Shown: piece by piece, positions 13,750 to 21,750 of the stretch
How positions within the stretch are numbered: position 1 is the stretch's first letter
Layout: each line of letters opens with the position of its first letter
Source: Pseudomonadota bacterium
GTDB lineage: Bacteria; Pseudomonadota; Alphaproteobacteria; Rhizobiales; Xanthobacteraceae
Direction of reading: 5' to 3'
DNA: 23,367 nucleotides
NCBI GenBank assembly: GCA_023386885.1
Contig: JAEWIX010000098.1
Location: 1-23,367, forward strand
Notes under the pieces: generated by a model
What the model saw: only the letters and a program-made list of their open reading frames with translations
What the model was told of the DNA's origin: nothing
Databases searched by the model: none
Translations under genes and position numbers: made by a program

Positions 13750-15273
13750 ATGTTTCGCCGAACCGTAATGAGCGTCGTGGCCGCGACTGGCCTGTTATGG
13801 AGCACCGCGGCGTCGATGGCGGAAAGCCGGATGGCGTTGGTGATCGGCCAATCTGCCTATCGTGCGGTGACGCCGCTTCCGAATCCGACCAACGATGCCA
13901 AGGCGATGGCTCAGCTTCTTGGCGAGGCCGGTTTCGAGGTCACGTCGGCGTCCGACCTTTCGCAGAATGCGATGCGGCAGACGGTCAGCGATTTTGCCGC
14001 CCAAGTCGCGGCCAAAGGAAAGGACACTGTGGCGCTGGTGTTCTATGCCGGCCACGGCATGCAGATCGATGGCGAAAACTTCCTGATTCCGATCGATATC
14101 GATCCGAAGCGCGAGGCCGACATTCCGCTGCAGGCGGTTCGCCTCAATGACATCCTCAACACGCTGACGTCGGTGCCGAGCCGGATGCGTCTCGTGCTGC
14201 TGGATGCCTGCCGCAACAATCCGTTCCCCGAGATCGGCAAGACCGCCGGTCGGGGGCTTGCGATCGTCGATGCCAAATTCGGCGCGCCGGGCACCTTCCT
14301 GTCGTTTTCTACGTCTCCGGGTGCGGAGGCCGAGGATGGCAGCGGCGCCAACAGCCCTTACACCACAGCTCTGCTCACCGCGGCCAAGGAGCCTGGACTG
14401 TCGATCGAGGATGCTTTCAAGCGGGTTCGTGTCTCGGTGAACAAGGCGACCGAAGGCCGGCAGACACCGTGGGAAAGCTCCTCGCTTACCGACGATTTCC
14501 GGTTCTTCACGGTCACCGATGCGTCAGCTAAACCGACCGAAGCGAAATCCACGGACGCCGCGCCGGCTGGCACCAAGCCCGCTGAGCAAAAGCGGACACT
14601 CGAGCAGTGGAAAGTGGCATTGAAGGGCAAGTCGCCCGAAACCGCTCATGAGATGATCGTGGCGGATGGCTCGGTCGATGCTTACGAGGCCTTTGTCACG
14701 CTTTATAGCGATGAGGTCTTTGCCCCCCGCGCTCGTTCCTGGCTCAATCGACACCTACGGATGATCGCCTGGAATAAGGCGGTGATCGAGAACACCGCTG
14801 CCGGCTATCGCGCTTTTCTTCTGGCCTATCCCGATAGCGACCTGACCGCGACTGCGCGCAAGCTCGAGGAACGGCTGCGTAACCGGCCTGAATTCGCGCC
14901 GGCCGCGGGCAGTGCGGCGATGGCTTCGTTGCAACCGGCCAATGCATCGGTGGCGCCGACCTGTTCCTGCAGCAAGCCGGTCGCACCGAGCAAGAAGGTC
15001 GAGAAACCGGAGAAGCCTTCGAAGAAGCGCGCCAGTTCAAGGCCATCGCATCGCTCGTCGCTGCCGCCTCCGCCGCGATATGCTTCAGAGCCGGACGACG
15101 TGGTGATCTATCGTCGCCCGCCACCGGCCTATGTCCCGATGCCCGGCATTTCCATCGGCGGAGGGATGATCGGTGGCGGAATGACGGGCGGCGGTGGTCG
15201 CGGCGGCTATCATTCGCCGAGCCGTTCCCCGGGCATGTCCACCACGGGGGGATCGCGCGGCGGACTGTACTGA
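13750..15273 (+). CDS. exported caspase-fold protein (peptidase C14 / orthocaspase-like)
   Basis: 507-aa protein with a signal peptide (MFRRTVMSVVAATGLLW, cleavage after ASMA). The caspase-like p20 domain spans about 27-265: RMALVIGQSAYR, LPNPTNDAKAMAQLL, catalytic His102 in FYAGHGMQIDG, and catalytic Cys154 in LVLLDACRNNPF. Both catalytic residues are intact. Caspase-fold enzymes of this type usually cleave after basic residues. After a linker, residues 280-380 are helical and repeat-like (VDAYEAFVTLYS, AGYRAFLLAYP). The tail is Pro/Lys-rich, then strongly Gly-rich (GGGMIGGGMTGGGGRGG). Export plus a sticky tail suggests an envelope or periplasmic role. GTG at 13747 is an alternative start; ATG at 13750 is chosen, with GAGGGG upstream. 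Confidence 0.87.
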   Translation: MFRRTVMSVVAATGLLWSTAASMAESRMALVIGQSAYRAVTPLPNPTNDAKAMAQLLGEAGFEVTSASDLSQNAMRQTVSDFAAQVAAKGKDTVALVFYAGHGMQIDGENFLIPIDIDPKREADIPLQAVRLNDILNTLTSVPSRMRLVLLDACRNNPFPEIGKTAGRGLAIVDAKFGAPGTFLSFSTSPGAEAEDGSGANSPYTTALLTAAKEPGLSIEDAFKRVRVSVNKATEGRQTPWESSSLTDDFRFFTVTDASAKPTEAKSTDAAPAGTKPAEQKRTLEQWKVALKGKSPETAHEMIVADGSVDAYEAFVTLYSDEVFAPRARSWLNRHLRMIAWNKAVIENTAAGYRAFLLAYPDSDLTATARKLEERLRNRPEFAPAAGSAAMASLQPANASVAPTCSCSKPVAPSKKVEKPEKPSKKRASSRPSHRSSLPPPPRYASEPDDVVIYRRPPPAYVPMPGISIGGGMIGGGMTGGGGRGGYHSPSRSPGMSTTGGSRGGLY

Positions 15274-15299
15274 CGTCGAACATTCCCTTCACAAGCGTT

Positions 15300-15335
15300 G
15301 AAGCCTCGCGTCTGGTCGCAAAGACGCGAGGCTTC
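15300..15335 (+). terminator. terminator hairpin after the caspase-like gene
   Basis: GAAGCCTCGCGTCT (15300-15313) pairs perfectly with AGACGCGAGGCTTC (15322-15335) over an 8-nt loop, 27 bases after the stop codon. Only a short mixed CTCATTTG follows, so the U-tract is weak. The long perfect stem and its position still make a transcription terminator the best reading. Confidence 0.65.
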
Positions 15336-15431
15336 CTCATTTGATGCCATCTCGTTGCGCGAACCGGTTCCCACCTTGTTCGAAACCGCTATAACTACGT
15401 GAAGAACAAGCAGTCTTGAAGGAGACGCGGA

Positions 15432-17138
15432 ATGGCGGACGGGCTTCGCAAAGGATTGACCAGTTACGGCGATGCCGGGTTCTCGCTATTTCTCCGCAAG
15501 GCTTTCATCAAGGCGGCGGGCTATTCCGACGACGCGCTGGATCGCCCCATCGTCGGCATCACCAACACCTACAGCGACTACAATCCCTGTCATGGCAACG
15601 TGCCGGCCCTGATCGAGGCGGCGAAGCGCGGCGTGATGCTGGCGGGCGCGATGCCGATGGTGTTCCCGACCATCTCCATCGCAGAGAGCTTCTCGCATCC
15701 GACCTCGATGTATCTGCGCAACCTGATGGCGATGGACACCGAGGAGATGATCCGCGCCCAGCCGATGGACGCAGTGATCATGATCGGTGGCTGCGATAAG
15801 ACCTTGCCGGCGCAGATCATGGCGGCGGTGAGCGCCGATCTGCCCACCGTGGTCATCCCGGTGGGGCCGATGGTGGTCGGTCATCACAAGGGCGAGGTGT
15901 TGGGTGCCTGCACCGATTGCCGAAGGTTGTGGGCGAAGTATCGCGCCGGCGAAATCGACGATGCCGAGATCGAGGCAGTGAACGGCCGCCTTGCGCCGTC
16001 GGTCGGCACCTGCATGGTGATGGGCACCGCCAGCACAATGGCTTGCGTCACCGAGGCGATGGGGCTGTCGCTGCCGATGAGCGCGACGATCCCGGCGCCG
16101 CATGCCGAGCGCGTACGCTCGGCCGAAGCGAGCGGCAAATGCGCGGCGGAGATGGCGAAGCGCAAGGGACCGAAGCCGAGCGAATTTCTGACGCCGGCCT
16201 CGTTTCGCAATGCGCAGGTGGTGTTGCAGGCGATCGGCGGCTCCACCAACGGGCTGGTGCATCTCACCGCGATCGCGGGCCGCACGTCATATCGCATCGA
16301 TCTCGATGCGTTCGATGCGCTGGGCCGCGAGGTGCCGGTGCTGGTCGATCTCAAGCCCTCCGGCGCGCATTACATGGAGCACTTCCACCACGCCGGCGGC
16401 GTGCCGAAGTTGATGAAGCAACTCGGCGACCTGATCGATCTCGATGCCAAGACCATCACCGGCGCGACCTTGCGCGATGTTGTCGCTGGCGCGGAGGAGG
16501 TGCCGGGACAGGATGCGATCCGTCCACGAGACAACCCGATCCGGCGCGAAGGCGCAATGGCCGTGCTACGCGGCAACCTCGCGCCACGCGGCGCGGTCAT
16601 CAAACATTCCGCCGCAAGCGAGCGATTGTTGCAGCACACCGGCCGCGCGGTGGTGTTCGAGTCTGTCGAGGACATGGCGTTGCGGATCGACGATCCGGCC
16701 CTCGATGTCTCCGCCGACGATGTGTTGGTGTTGCGCAATGCCGGGCCGAAAGGCGCGCCGGGCATGCCGGAGGCGGGCTATCTGCCGATCCCGATGAAGC
16801 TCGCGCGCACGGGTGTGAAGGACATGGTGCGAATATCGGATGCGCGGATGAGCGGCACCGCGTTCGGCACCATCGTACTGCACATCACACCGGAATCGGC
16901 GGTAGGCGGCCCGTTGGCGCTGGTGCGAACCGGCGACACGATTCGTCTCGATGTCGCGAAGCGCCGTATCGATTTGCTGGTGGACGATGCCGAGTTGGAG
17001 CGCCGTCGCGCGGCGGCCGTGGAGTCGAGACGACCGGAATGGGCGGAGCGTGGCTACGCACGACTGTTCCACGACACGATCACGCAGGCCGACGATGGCT
17101 GCGATTTCGATTTCATGCGCGCCGACAGCAAAACATAA
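15432..17138 (+). CDS. IlvD/Edd-family dehydratase (dihydroxy-acid or sugar-acid dehydratase)
   Basis: 568-aa dehydratase of the IlvD/Edd family. It keeps the three cluster cysteines, Cys53 (YNPCHGN), Cys121 (GGCDKTLPA, with Lys123 of the CDK motif) and Cys194 (GTCMVMG), and the catalytic serine region SDARMSGTAFG (Ser474). The enzyme removes water from a 2,3-dihydroxy acid and gives a 2-keto acid. The family splits into IlvD (branched-chain amino acids) and sugar-acid dehydratases such as L-arabinonate or D-xylonate dehydratase. The ending RPEWAERGYARLFHDTITQADDG and the CTDCRRLWAKYRAGEI stretch look more like the sugar-acid branch to me, so I do not assign ilvD. AAGGAG precedes the ATG by 7 bases. 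It is convergent with pepT, 9 bases between stops. Confidence 0.85.
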   Translation: MADGLRKGLTSYGDAGFSLFLRKAFIKAAGYSDDALDRPIVGITNTYSDYNPCHGNVPALIEAAKRGVMLAGAMPMVFPTISIAESFSHPTSMYLRNLMAMDTEEMIRAQPMDAVIMIGGCDKTLPAQIMAAVSADLPTVVIPVGPMVVGHHKGEVLGACTDCRRLWAKYRAGEIDDAEIEAVNGRLAPSVGTCMVMGTASTMACVTEAMGLSLPMSATIPAPHAERVRSAEASGKCAAEMAKRKGPKPSEFLTPASFRNAQVVLQAIGGSTNGLVHLTAIAGRTSYRIDLDAFDALGREVPVLVDLKPSGAHYMEHFHHAGGVPKLMKQLGDLIDLDAKTITGATLRDVVAGAEEVPGQDAIRPRDNPIRREGAMAVLRGNLAPRGAVIKHSAASERLLQHTGRAVVFESVEDMALRIDDPALDVSADDVLVLRNAGPKGAPGMPEAGYLPIPMKLARTGVKDMVRISDARMSGTAFGTIVLHITPESAVGGPLALVRTGDTIRLDVAKRRIDLLVDDAELERRRAAAVESRRPEWAERGYARLFHDTITQADDGCDFDFMRADSKT

Positions 17139-17147
17139 AGCTGTTTT

Positions 17148-18401
17148 CTAGGCACACTCCTCCCAGATCATCGCCAGATGCACGATGGTCTGCACGGCCT
17201 TTTCCATATCCTGCACGCTGACCCATTCGGTGCGCGAATGGAAGGCGTGTTCGCCGGCGAAGATGTTGGGGCAGGGCAGGCCCATGAACGACAGCCGCGA
17301 ACCGTCGGTGCCACCGCGAATGCTGCTGCGGGCCGGCTTCAGTCCAGCGCGGCGGATCGCTTCAAGCGCATGGTCCACGACTTGTGGATGCGCGTCGATT
17401 ACTTGCTTCATATTGCGATACTGTTGCGTGATTTCGATCCTGTAGGTCGAGTGCGGAAAATCACGCATCACGTCTTTCACTGTCGCTTCCAGCAGCGCTT
17501 CCTTGTCGCGCAATCCCTGCTCGGTGAAATCGCGCACGATGAACGCGAGCGTCACTTGTTCGAGTGCGCCGTTGATGCCGACCGGATGCAGGAAGCCCTC
17601 GCGATCTTCGGTGGTTTCCGGCGAGCACGTATTCTGTGGCAACCGCTCGACGATCCGCGATGCGATCTTGATGGCGTGCTCCATCTTGCCCTTGGCGAAG
17701 CCCGGGTGAACGCTGACGCCGGTGATGGTGACGGTTGCAGCATCAGCGGAAAAGGTTTCATCTTCGAGATGCCCGGCGGTCTCGCCATCGATGGTGTAAC
17801 CGAAATCGGCGCCGAGTTTCTTGAGGTCCACCTTGTCAACGCCGCGACCGATCTCCTCGTCCGGCGTGAACAGGATCTTGATGGTGCCGTGCTTGATTTC
17901 CGGGTGCGCGATCAGGAAGCGCGCAGCATCCATGATTTCGGCGACGCCGGCTTTGTTGTCCGCGCCGAGCAGCGTGGTGCCGTCGGAGGTGACGATGTCG
18001 TTGCCGATCTGATCGGCCAGCGCCGGATTGTCACGCAGGCGGATCACTTGTGCCGGATCGCCCGGCAGCACGATGTCGCCGCCCTGATAGTTGCGCACGA
18101 TCTGCGGTTTGACGTTTTCGCCCGAGCAATCCGGCGAGGTGTCCATATGCGAGCAGAAGCAGATCACCGGCACCGCTTTGTCGGTGTTGGCGGGAATGGT
18201 GCCGTAGACGTAGCCGTGGTCGTCGAGATGCGCGTCCGCGATGCCGAGTTCGCGCAGTTCACGCGCCAGCAGGTTGCCGAGGTTCTTCTGCTTCTCGGTG
18301 GACGGGCAGGTCGGAGAGGCGGGATCGGATTGCGTATCGATCACCACGTAACGCAGAAAGCGCGCGGTGACATCGTGATCGAATGTGAGAGCAGAGGTCA
18401 C
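17148..18401 (-). CDS. pepT: peptidase T (tripeptide aminopeptidase, M20B)
   Basis: 417-aa cytoplasmic zinc aminopeptidase that releases the N-terminal residue from tripeptides. The di-zinc site is complete: His85 with Asp87 (SHMDTSPD), bridging Asp148 (LLGADNKAG), catalytic Glu182 and ligand Glu183 (TPDEEIGRG), Asp205 (TIDGETAG) and His388 (EHAFHSRTEW). A lid/dimerisation domain lies in between (about 212-325, with GVSVHPGFAKGKMEHAIK). The length is close to the usual 410 or so. The start codon is GTG at 18401, with GAAGGA about 9 bases upstream. It is monocistronic and separated from the upstream HU gene by a strong terminator. Confidence 0.95.
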   Translation of the reverse strand: MTSALTFDHDVTARFLRYVVIDTQSDPASPTCPSTEKQKNLGNLLARELRELGIADAHLDDHGYVYGTIPANTDKAVPVICFCSHMDTSPDCSGENVKPQIVRNYQGGDIVLPGDPAQVIRLRDNPALADQIGNDIVTSDGTTLLGADNKAGVAEIMDAARFLIAHPEIKHGTIKILFTPDEEIGRGVDKVDLKKLGADFGYTIDGETAGHLEDETFSADAATVTITGVSVHPGFAKGKMEHAIKIASRIVERLPQNTCSPETTEDREGFLHPVGINGALEQVTLAFIVRDFTEQGLRDKEALLEATVKDVMRDFPHSTYRIEITQQYRNMKQVIDAHPQVVDHALEAIRRAGLKPARSSIRGGTDGSRLSFMGLPCPNIFAGEHAFHSRTEWVSVQDMEKAVQTIVHLAMIWEECA

Positions 18402-18442
18402 GGCAGATATCCTTCGTGCGGACGGAGCGGGTTCGGATGCGG

Positions 18443-18472
18443 TCGGCTCAAAATAAATCGGCTCAAAATAAA
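18443..18472. repeat. 15-bp tandem duplication
   Basis: TCGGCTCAAAATAAA occurs twice in a row (18443-18457 and 18458-18472). On the minus strand it supplies two T-rich tracts directly after the HU terminator hairpin, so the duplication doubled the termination tail. Confidence 0.8.
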
Positions 18473-18517
18473 AACGTCACCCCGGGCGGCCGCGCGCGGC
18501 GGCGGCCCGGGATGACG
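18466..18517 (-). terminator. intrinsic terminator of the HU gene
   Basis: On the minus strand a 13-bp stem (18517-18505 with 18487-18475, one G-U pair in RNA) encloses a GC-rich loop and is followed at once by TTTTTATTTT. It starts about 70 bases after the HU stop codon. The stem core (GTCATCCCGGGC) is also of a REP-like type widespread in this bacterial group. Confidence 0.85.
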
Positions 18518-18587
18518 TTCCAGAACGCAAATTCCATCGGGAAAGGCAAGCGAGGCATGTCCCTCGCAAGCATGGCCCGAGGCGCGA

Positions 18588-18887
18588 TCAGATCGCTTCC
18601 TTGAGTTCCTTGGCGGCGCGGAAGGCGACCTTCTTGCTGGCCTTGATCTGGATGGTTTCGCCGGTGGCGGGGTTGCGGCCGGTGCGGGCGGCGCGCTTGC
18701 GAACCTGCAGAATGCCGAGGCCGACGATGCGGACGCGTTCGCCCTTCTTCAGGTGCTTGGTGACGCGGGTGACGAGATCGCCGAGAATCGCTTCGGCCTG
18801 CTTCTTCGACAGTTCGTGTTCTTCGGCCAGCGCGGCAGCCAGATGCTTGAGCGTGATGGTGGTCGGGGTCGCAGCTTTCTTCGCCAT
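18588..18887 (-). CDS. HU-family DNA-binding protein
   Basis: 99-aa nucleoid protein of the HU/IHF fold. It has helical dimerisation segments (LKHLAAALAEEHELSKKQAEAILGDLVTRVTKHLKKG), the conserved strand ERVRIVGLGILQVRKRAARTGRNPATGETI with the minor-groove-inserting RNP at the arm tip, and a C-terminal helix KVAFRAAKELKEAI. It binds and bends DNA as a homodimer. GLGILQV replaces the more usual GFGTFEV, as in a second HU branch seen in alphaproteobacteria, so this may be a paralog rather than the main HU. GAGGAGGG lies about 8 bases upstream of the ATG. It is monocistronic and ends at a strong terminator. Confidence 0.93.
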   Translation of the reverse strand: MAKKAATPTTITLKHLAAALAEEHELSKKQAEAILGDLVTRVTKHLKKGERVRIVGLGILQVRKRAARTGRNPATGETIQIKASKKVAFRAAKELKEAI

Positions 18888-19058
18888 TTCCAGGCCCTCC
18901 TCGTTGTTCGAATCTCAGAAACGCAGACGTATCAGGCATTATTTGATTCGGGGGTGGGCTGACTACGCTGTTTTGCCCGTAAAACGCCTATTATTTGCGC
19001 GGACAGTGGCAGAAATGACCGGTCCACAACGGTCTTTTCGGGCGTTTTCCGAACCAGC

Positions 19059-19086
19059 TTGACTTGCGATGGCCGCCCCTTTAAGT
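19059..19086 (+). promoter_or_regulatory. candidate promoter of tRNA-Asp
   Basis: TTGACT (19059-19064) and TTAAGT (19081-19086) with 16 bases between them, about 40 bases before the tRNA. The position and -35 match are good; the -10 is only fair. Confidence 0.35.
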
Positions 19087-19124
19087 CCCACCTCCACGAC
19101 ACGACTGGACCGGCAACGGTCCGT

Positions 19125-19201
19125 GCGGGAGTAGCTCAGTTGGTTAGAGTGCCGGCCTGTCACGCCGGAGGTCGCGGGTTCGAGCCCCGTCTCTCGCGCC
19201 A
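19125..19201 (+). tRNA. tRNA-Asp (GTC)
   Basis: 77-nt cloverleaf with the CCA encoded. Acceptor GCGGGAG pairs with CTCTCGC (one G-U) and the discriminator base is G. The D arm is in AGCTCAGTTGGTTAGAGT. The anticodon stem CCGGC/GCCGG encloses CTGTCAC with anticodon GTC. The T arm is CGCGG-GTTCGAG-CCCCG (one G-C extended). The 3' end adjoins the integrase gene of the element that follows. Confidence 0.97.
19175..19201. other. probable attachment-site core in the tRNA-Asp 3' end
   Basis: The 3' part of the tRNA (T arm to CCA) is the usual crossover target for tyrosine recombinases, and an integrase gene ends 40 bases away. No second copy of this segment is visible before the window ends, so the far attachment site must lie beyond 23,367. 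The exact core limits are inferred. Confidence 0.4.
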
Positions 19202-19240
19202 TTGATTTCAATGGCTTAGCAATATGTAGTCGGTCGAGTT

Positions 19241-20470
19241 TCAACTTTTTTCTCCCCCGAGTTTCAACTTTTTGAACTCGTTCTGTTCCGAGGCCAGCCG
19301 CCTCCGGCCAACCTTCCGAGCCTCATCGGCCGCACGTACGGCTGCGATGTTCACCGGCATGTAGGTTTTTTGCAGTTTTCGGTTCTGATCGATGCTGTTC
19401 GCCATTTTCGCGGCGATAGCCTCGACGGATGCCCCGCCGGCGTTCGCCTCAACGGCGCCTGTGCGGCGCATATCCATCAAACGACGCTTCTCGCCTTGGC
19501 CAAATACCGTCCGCCGAAGGTCGGCAAAATCGTCAATCAAGGAATTCTTGGTGTAGGGCACAGGCAGGCGAGGGCGGCCGCCCTTGCTCTTCGGTTTGAA
19601 ACCCTTGGTCCGGAAAATCGGGGTATTGTCGAGCAGGTCGAAGTCCAGTCCTGCCACATAGGTCTCCACAAGGCGCTGGGAGCGTCGTGTAAGCGTACCG
19701 AGTGCAGGTTCACCCGTCTTGGCTCGATCGCTCGTAAAGGCCATGTCTGCGCCGTTGGTGATGGCCTGAGCGGGGGTCAGGGTGCGAACATCGACAGGGG
19801 CGAAGCCAGTATCCCAGGCCACCGCGATGATGCACGCCAGCCCTCTGTGACCTGAGCGCCACGCCGCCTTCACGAGCCGTACCACCTCGCCTTCGCGCCA
19901 TGTCTCCGTGCGCCCAGGAACTCCAGTCTTCCGGATAGCCTGCGACGGATCGGCGTTGGGCGTGCACAGTCTCATGCTGGCTAGAATGTTGTAGAGGGCC
20001 CGCCAGATCTTTAGAGCGCGTCCAGCTTCGCCAACGCCTTTCGTGGTTTTGAGTTGTCCATACCACCGATCCAGCATCTCGAATGTAACGGTTCGGGGAT
20101 CGACGTCGCCGAATACAGGTTCGATGTATTTCCAGCCGCGGTCCCAATCTTCCCGGGTACCCTGAGCCTTTGCTCTCCATTCGTTGGTGCGTCGGAAACG
20201 CTCGAAGCCGTCACCAATGCTTCCCGTTGGGAAGGAGTGAGCGGGTGGTTTCTCCAACCCTCTATGCGCTCGTCGGTATCGCTCTTCCCATGTCTGCGCG
20301 ATCGCCCATGCGGCGGGACCATCGTGGCCACAGGCAACGATCTGAAATCCCATGGCGCGCATTTTCGGGGTGGGAAGCCAGTACCCATACTTCCCTTTCC
20401 GCACCACATAATGCTTGAGCTTAATGCTTCCCAAGGCCCGCCAACCGTTCTTCGAATACGTCCTGGGCAT
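19241..20470 (-). CDS. tyrosine recombinase (phage-type integrase)
   Basis: 409-aa site-specific recombinase. The N-terminal part (about 1-70) is a basic arm-type DNA-binding region (KLKHYVVRKGKYGYWLP). A core-binding domain covers 80-180. The catalytic domain has the first Arg at 229 (DTGFAPVDVRTLTPAQ), a beta-turn Lys251 (SDRAKTG), Arg335 in LMDMRRTGAV and the nucleophile Tyr370 in LQKTYMP. The usual His residues of HxxR and GHS/W are replaced (LMDMR and MANS), as I recall for one integrase subfamily of alphaproteobacterial prophages. Its 3' end faces tRNA-Asp, the expected layout for a tRNA-targeting element. Its start overlaps the excisionase-like gene by 50 bases. Confidence 0.88.
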   Translation of the reverse strand: MPRTYSKNGWRALGSIKLKHYVVRKGKYGYWLPTPKMRAMGFQIVACGHDGPAAWAIAQTWEERYRRAHRGLEKPPAHSFPTGSIGDGFERFRRTNEWRAKAQGTREDWDRGWKYIEPVFGDVDPRTVTFEMLDRWYGQLKTTKGVGEAGRALKIWRALYNILASMRLCTPNADPSQAIRKTGVPGRTETWREGEVVRLVKAAWRSGHRGLACIIAVAWDTGFAPVDVRTLTPAQAITNGADMAFTSDRAKTGEPALGTLTRRSQRLVETYVAGLDFDLLDNTPIFRTKGFKPKSKGGRPRLPVPYTKNSLIDDFADLRRTVFGQGEKRRLMDMRRTGAVEANAGGASVEAIAAKMANSIDQNRKLQKTYMPVNIAAVRAADEARKVGRRRLASEQNEFKKLKLGGEKS

Positions 20471-20714
20471 TCATCGCGACGCCAGCTGCAGCACCAATAC
20501 CTGCGCGGCGATCCAGCCAAGCATCAATGGCGTGAAGGTCGTAGTGACCCGTCACTGGACAGGCGTCCGGAAAGCCGATGCGCCGAAGGGCAGAGAGCTT
20601 TGCAGCGAATTCCGACCCCGTGAGATGCAGCCTTCGCGCCGCTTTCTGCGGTGGGATGAGGCGTGGCAGAACAGGAAACCGGATCGAACTGCCATGCGGG
20701 TGAACCACGGTCAT
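20421..20714 (-). CDS. excisionase / AlpA-like small DNA-binding protein
   Basis: 97-aa protein with a short winged-helix-like region. IPPQKAARRLHLTGSEFAAKLSALRRIGFP is followed by TGHYDLHAIDAWLDRRAG, a pattern typical of the small excisionase-like gene next to integrases in alphaproteobacterial islands. It would direct excision or control the integrase gene. The ATG at 20714 overlaps the stop of the upstream gene as ATGA, a sign of translational coupling, and its 3' end overlaps the integrase start by 50 bases. The three genes therefore form one compact operon. Confidence 0.68.
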   Translation of the reverse strand: MTVVHPHGSSIRFPVLPRLIPPQKAARRLHLTGSEFAAKLSALRRIGFPDACPVTGHYDLHAIDAWLDRRAGIGAAAGVAMNAQDVFEERLAGLGKH

Positions 20715-21436
20715 GCTGTGGCCCTCCAACAGGACCTGAACCGTTCGCTCTCCTTGCGACCGCGGGAAGCCTCAGTCGCTACTGTTGTGGACCAAGCGCC
20801 ATCCCCGCCAAACAAAATACTGATCGCACCCCAATCCCACATCGGTAACGACCTGTTGGTCGATCCTCCATTTCCCGCGTCGCTCTTTTTGGCGACCGTC
20901 CAAATCGGTTGGCTGCCTACCGCGCCATCACTCGTTGTCTCAAAGTTATCGATGAGTTCTCGTCCAGAAGCCTGGCGCCAATGGACAGGCGAGGCAAGGG
21001 GGCCCCGATCGAGAATCTGCCGGTTACCGACGAATGCGGTTTCTGGACGCGAGTGAACCTCGCGTGCCACGCGGTTGCTCGCACGAACGCTTGCGGCAGT
21101 CAGAACGTTGATGGCTGCCGACGACGTCTCATCATCACGCCGCCGTTCGCCAAGGCGAGGTGCGTCGTTCCACAAGAACTGATCTTCCCGGATTGCCGAC
21201 GTCACATCGCCAGTGTCGCCGAAAAAGGAATCCACTCGATCGGTCTTATCCGCGCCAGCTACCGCGCACCTCTTTGTCCGACCCGTGCTCCATAAAGAGC
21301 CGTCGGTCGATGCTCTAATCTTCATGACAACGTCTGCTGCCCGCACTGACCGACGATCTACGCTGCCAGGGTTGATCGCCGACCAGTGCGGTCGTGTGCC
21401 TCGCCTTCCCTGCGCGATCCACATCCCGATGTTCAT
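20711..21436 (-). CDS. hypothetical protein of the integrative element, 241 aa
   Basis: A 241-aa frame starting MNIGMWIAQGRRG, with ATG at 21436 or GTG at 21439. I do not recognise a family. It has no signal peptide or transmembrane helix. It is rich in Arg, Ser, Asp and Thr, with short tryptophan-bearing stretches (PIWTVAKK, SLPMWDWGAISIL). The main support is positional: its TGA overlaps the ATG of the excisionase-like gene (ATGA), and it lies on the same strand as the integrase. There is no clear ribosome site, and plus-strand frames of similar length exist here, so it may not be real. Confidence 0.45.
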   Translation of the reverse strand: MNIGMWIAQGRRGTRPHWSAINPGSVDRRSVRAADVVMKIRASTDGSLWSTGRTKRCAVAGADKTDRVDSFFGDTGDVTSAIREDQFLWNDAPRLGERRRDDETSSAAINVLTAASVRASNRVAREVHSRPETAFVGNRQILDRGPLASPVHWRQASGRELIDNFETTSDGAVGSQPIWTVAKKSDAGNGGSTNRSLPMWDWGAISILFGGDGAWSTTVATEASRGRKESERFRSCWRATA

Positions 21437-21454
21437 CACACGACATGCAGATAA

Positions 21455-21724
21455 TTAATGCTGACTCTGATCTCTATCGGCGGCAAGCGCTATTTTCGCC
21501 TGCAAAATAAGGGATTTTTTGCGCGCAAGAGATTCGAGGTCCTTGTAGGATGCGCTCGTAGGAGCCTGCTTCCCATGCGTCTCTGCGCGTCGGCCGAGAC
21601 TCAATGAATGATCCACACCGCCCATCAATGTTCCGGGAAAACGATCGAAGTCAGAGCTATTCGACCGATCCGCCGATGCTTCTGACTTCACGGCATTCGG
21701 AATGCCTCTGGGGGTCGATGGCAT
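21455..21724 (-). CDS. possible small hypothetical protein, 89 aa
   Basis: An 89-aa frame that begins MPSTPRGIPNAVKSE and ends with an amphipathic helix (SYKDLESLARKKSLILQAKIALAADRDQ). It lies 18 bases upstream of the 241-aa frame on the same strand. A GAGGAA sits very close to the ATG, closer than normal. No family is recognised. The helix is protein-like, the first half less so. Confidence 0.35.
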   Translation of the reverse strand: MPSTPRGIPNAVKSEASADRSNSSDFDRFPGTLMGGVDHSLSLGRRAETHGKQAPTSASYKDLESLARKKSLILQAKIALAADRDQSQH

Positions 21725-21750
21725 CTTCCTCGGATACGATTTCGTTCTCC

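Noticed and set aside
15917..17221. 434-aa Arg/Gly-rich plus-strand frame over the dehydratase gene
   Set aside because: It is an out-of-frame shadow caused by high GC; the 568-aa dehydratase frame is intact.
17178..18515. 445-aa plus-strand frame opposite pepT
   Set aside because: It is an antisense shadow; pepT has a complete di-zinc site.
18963..19244. 93-aa minus-strand frame containing GLEPATSGVTGRHSNQLSYSR
   Set aside because: This is the well-known false protein made by translating the antisense strand of a tRNA-Asp gene; the tRNA at 19125-19201 explains it fully.
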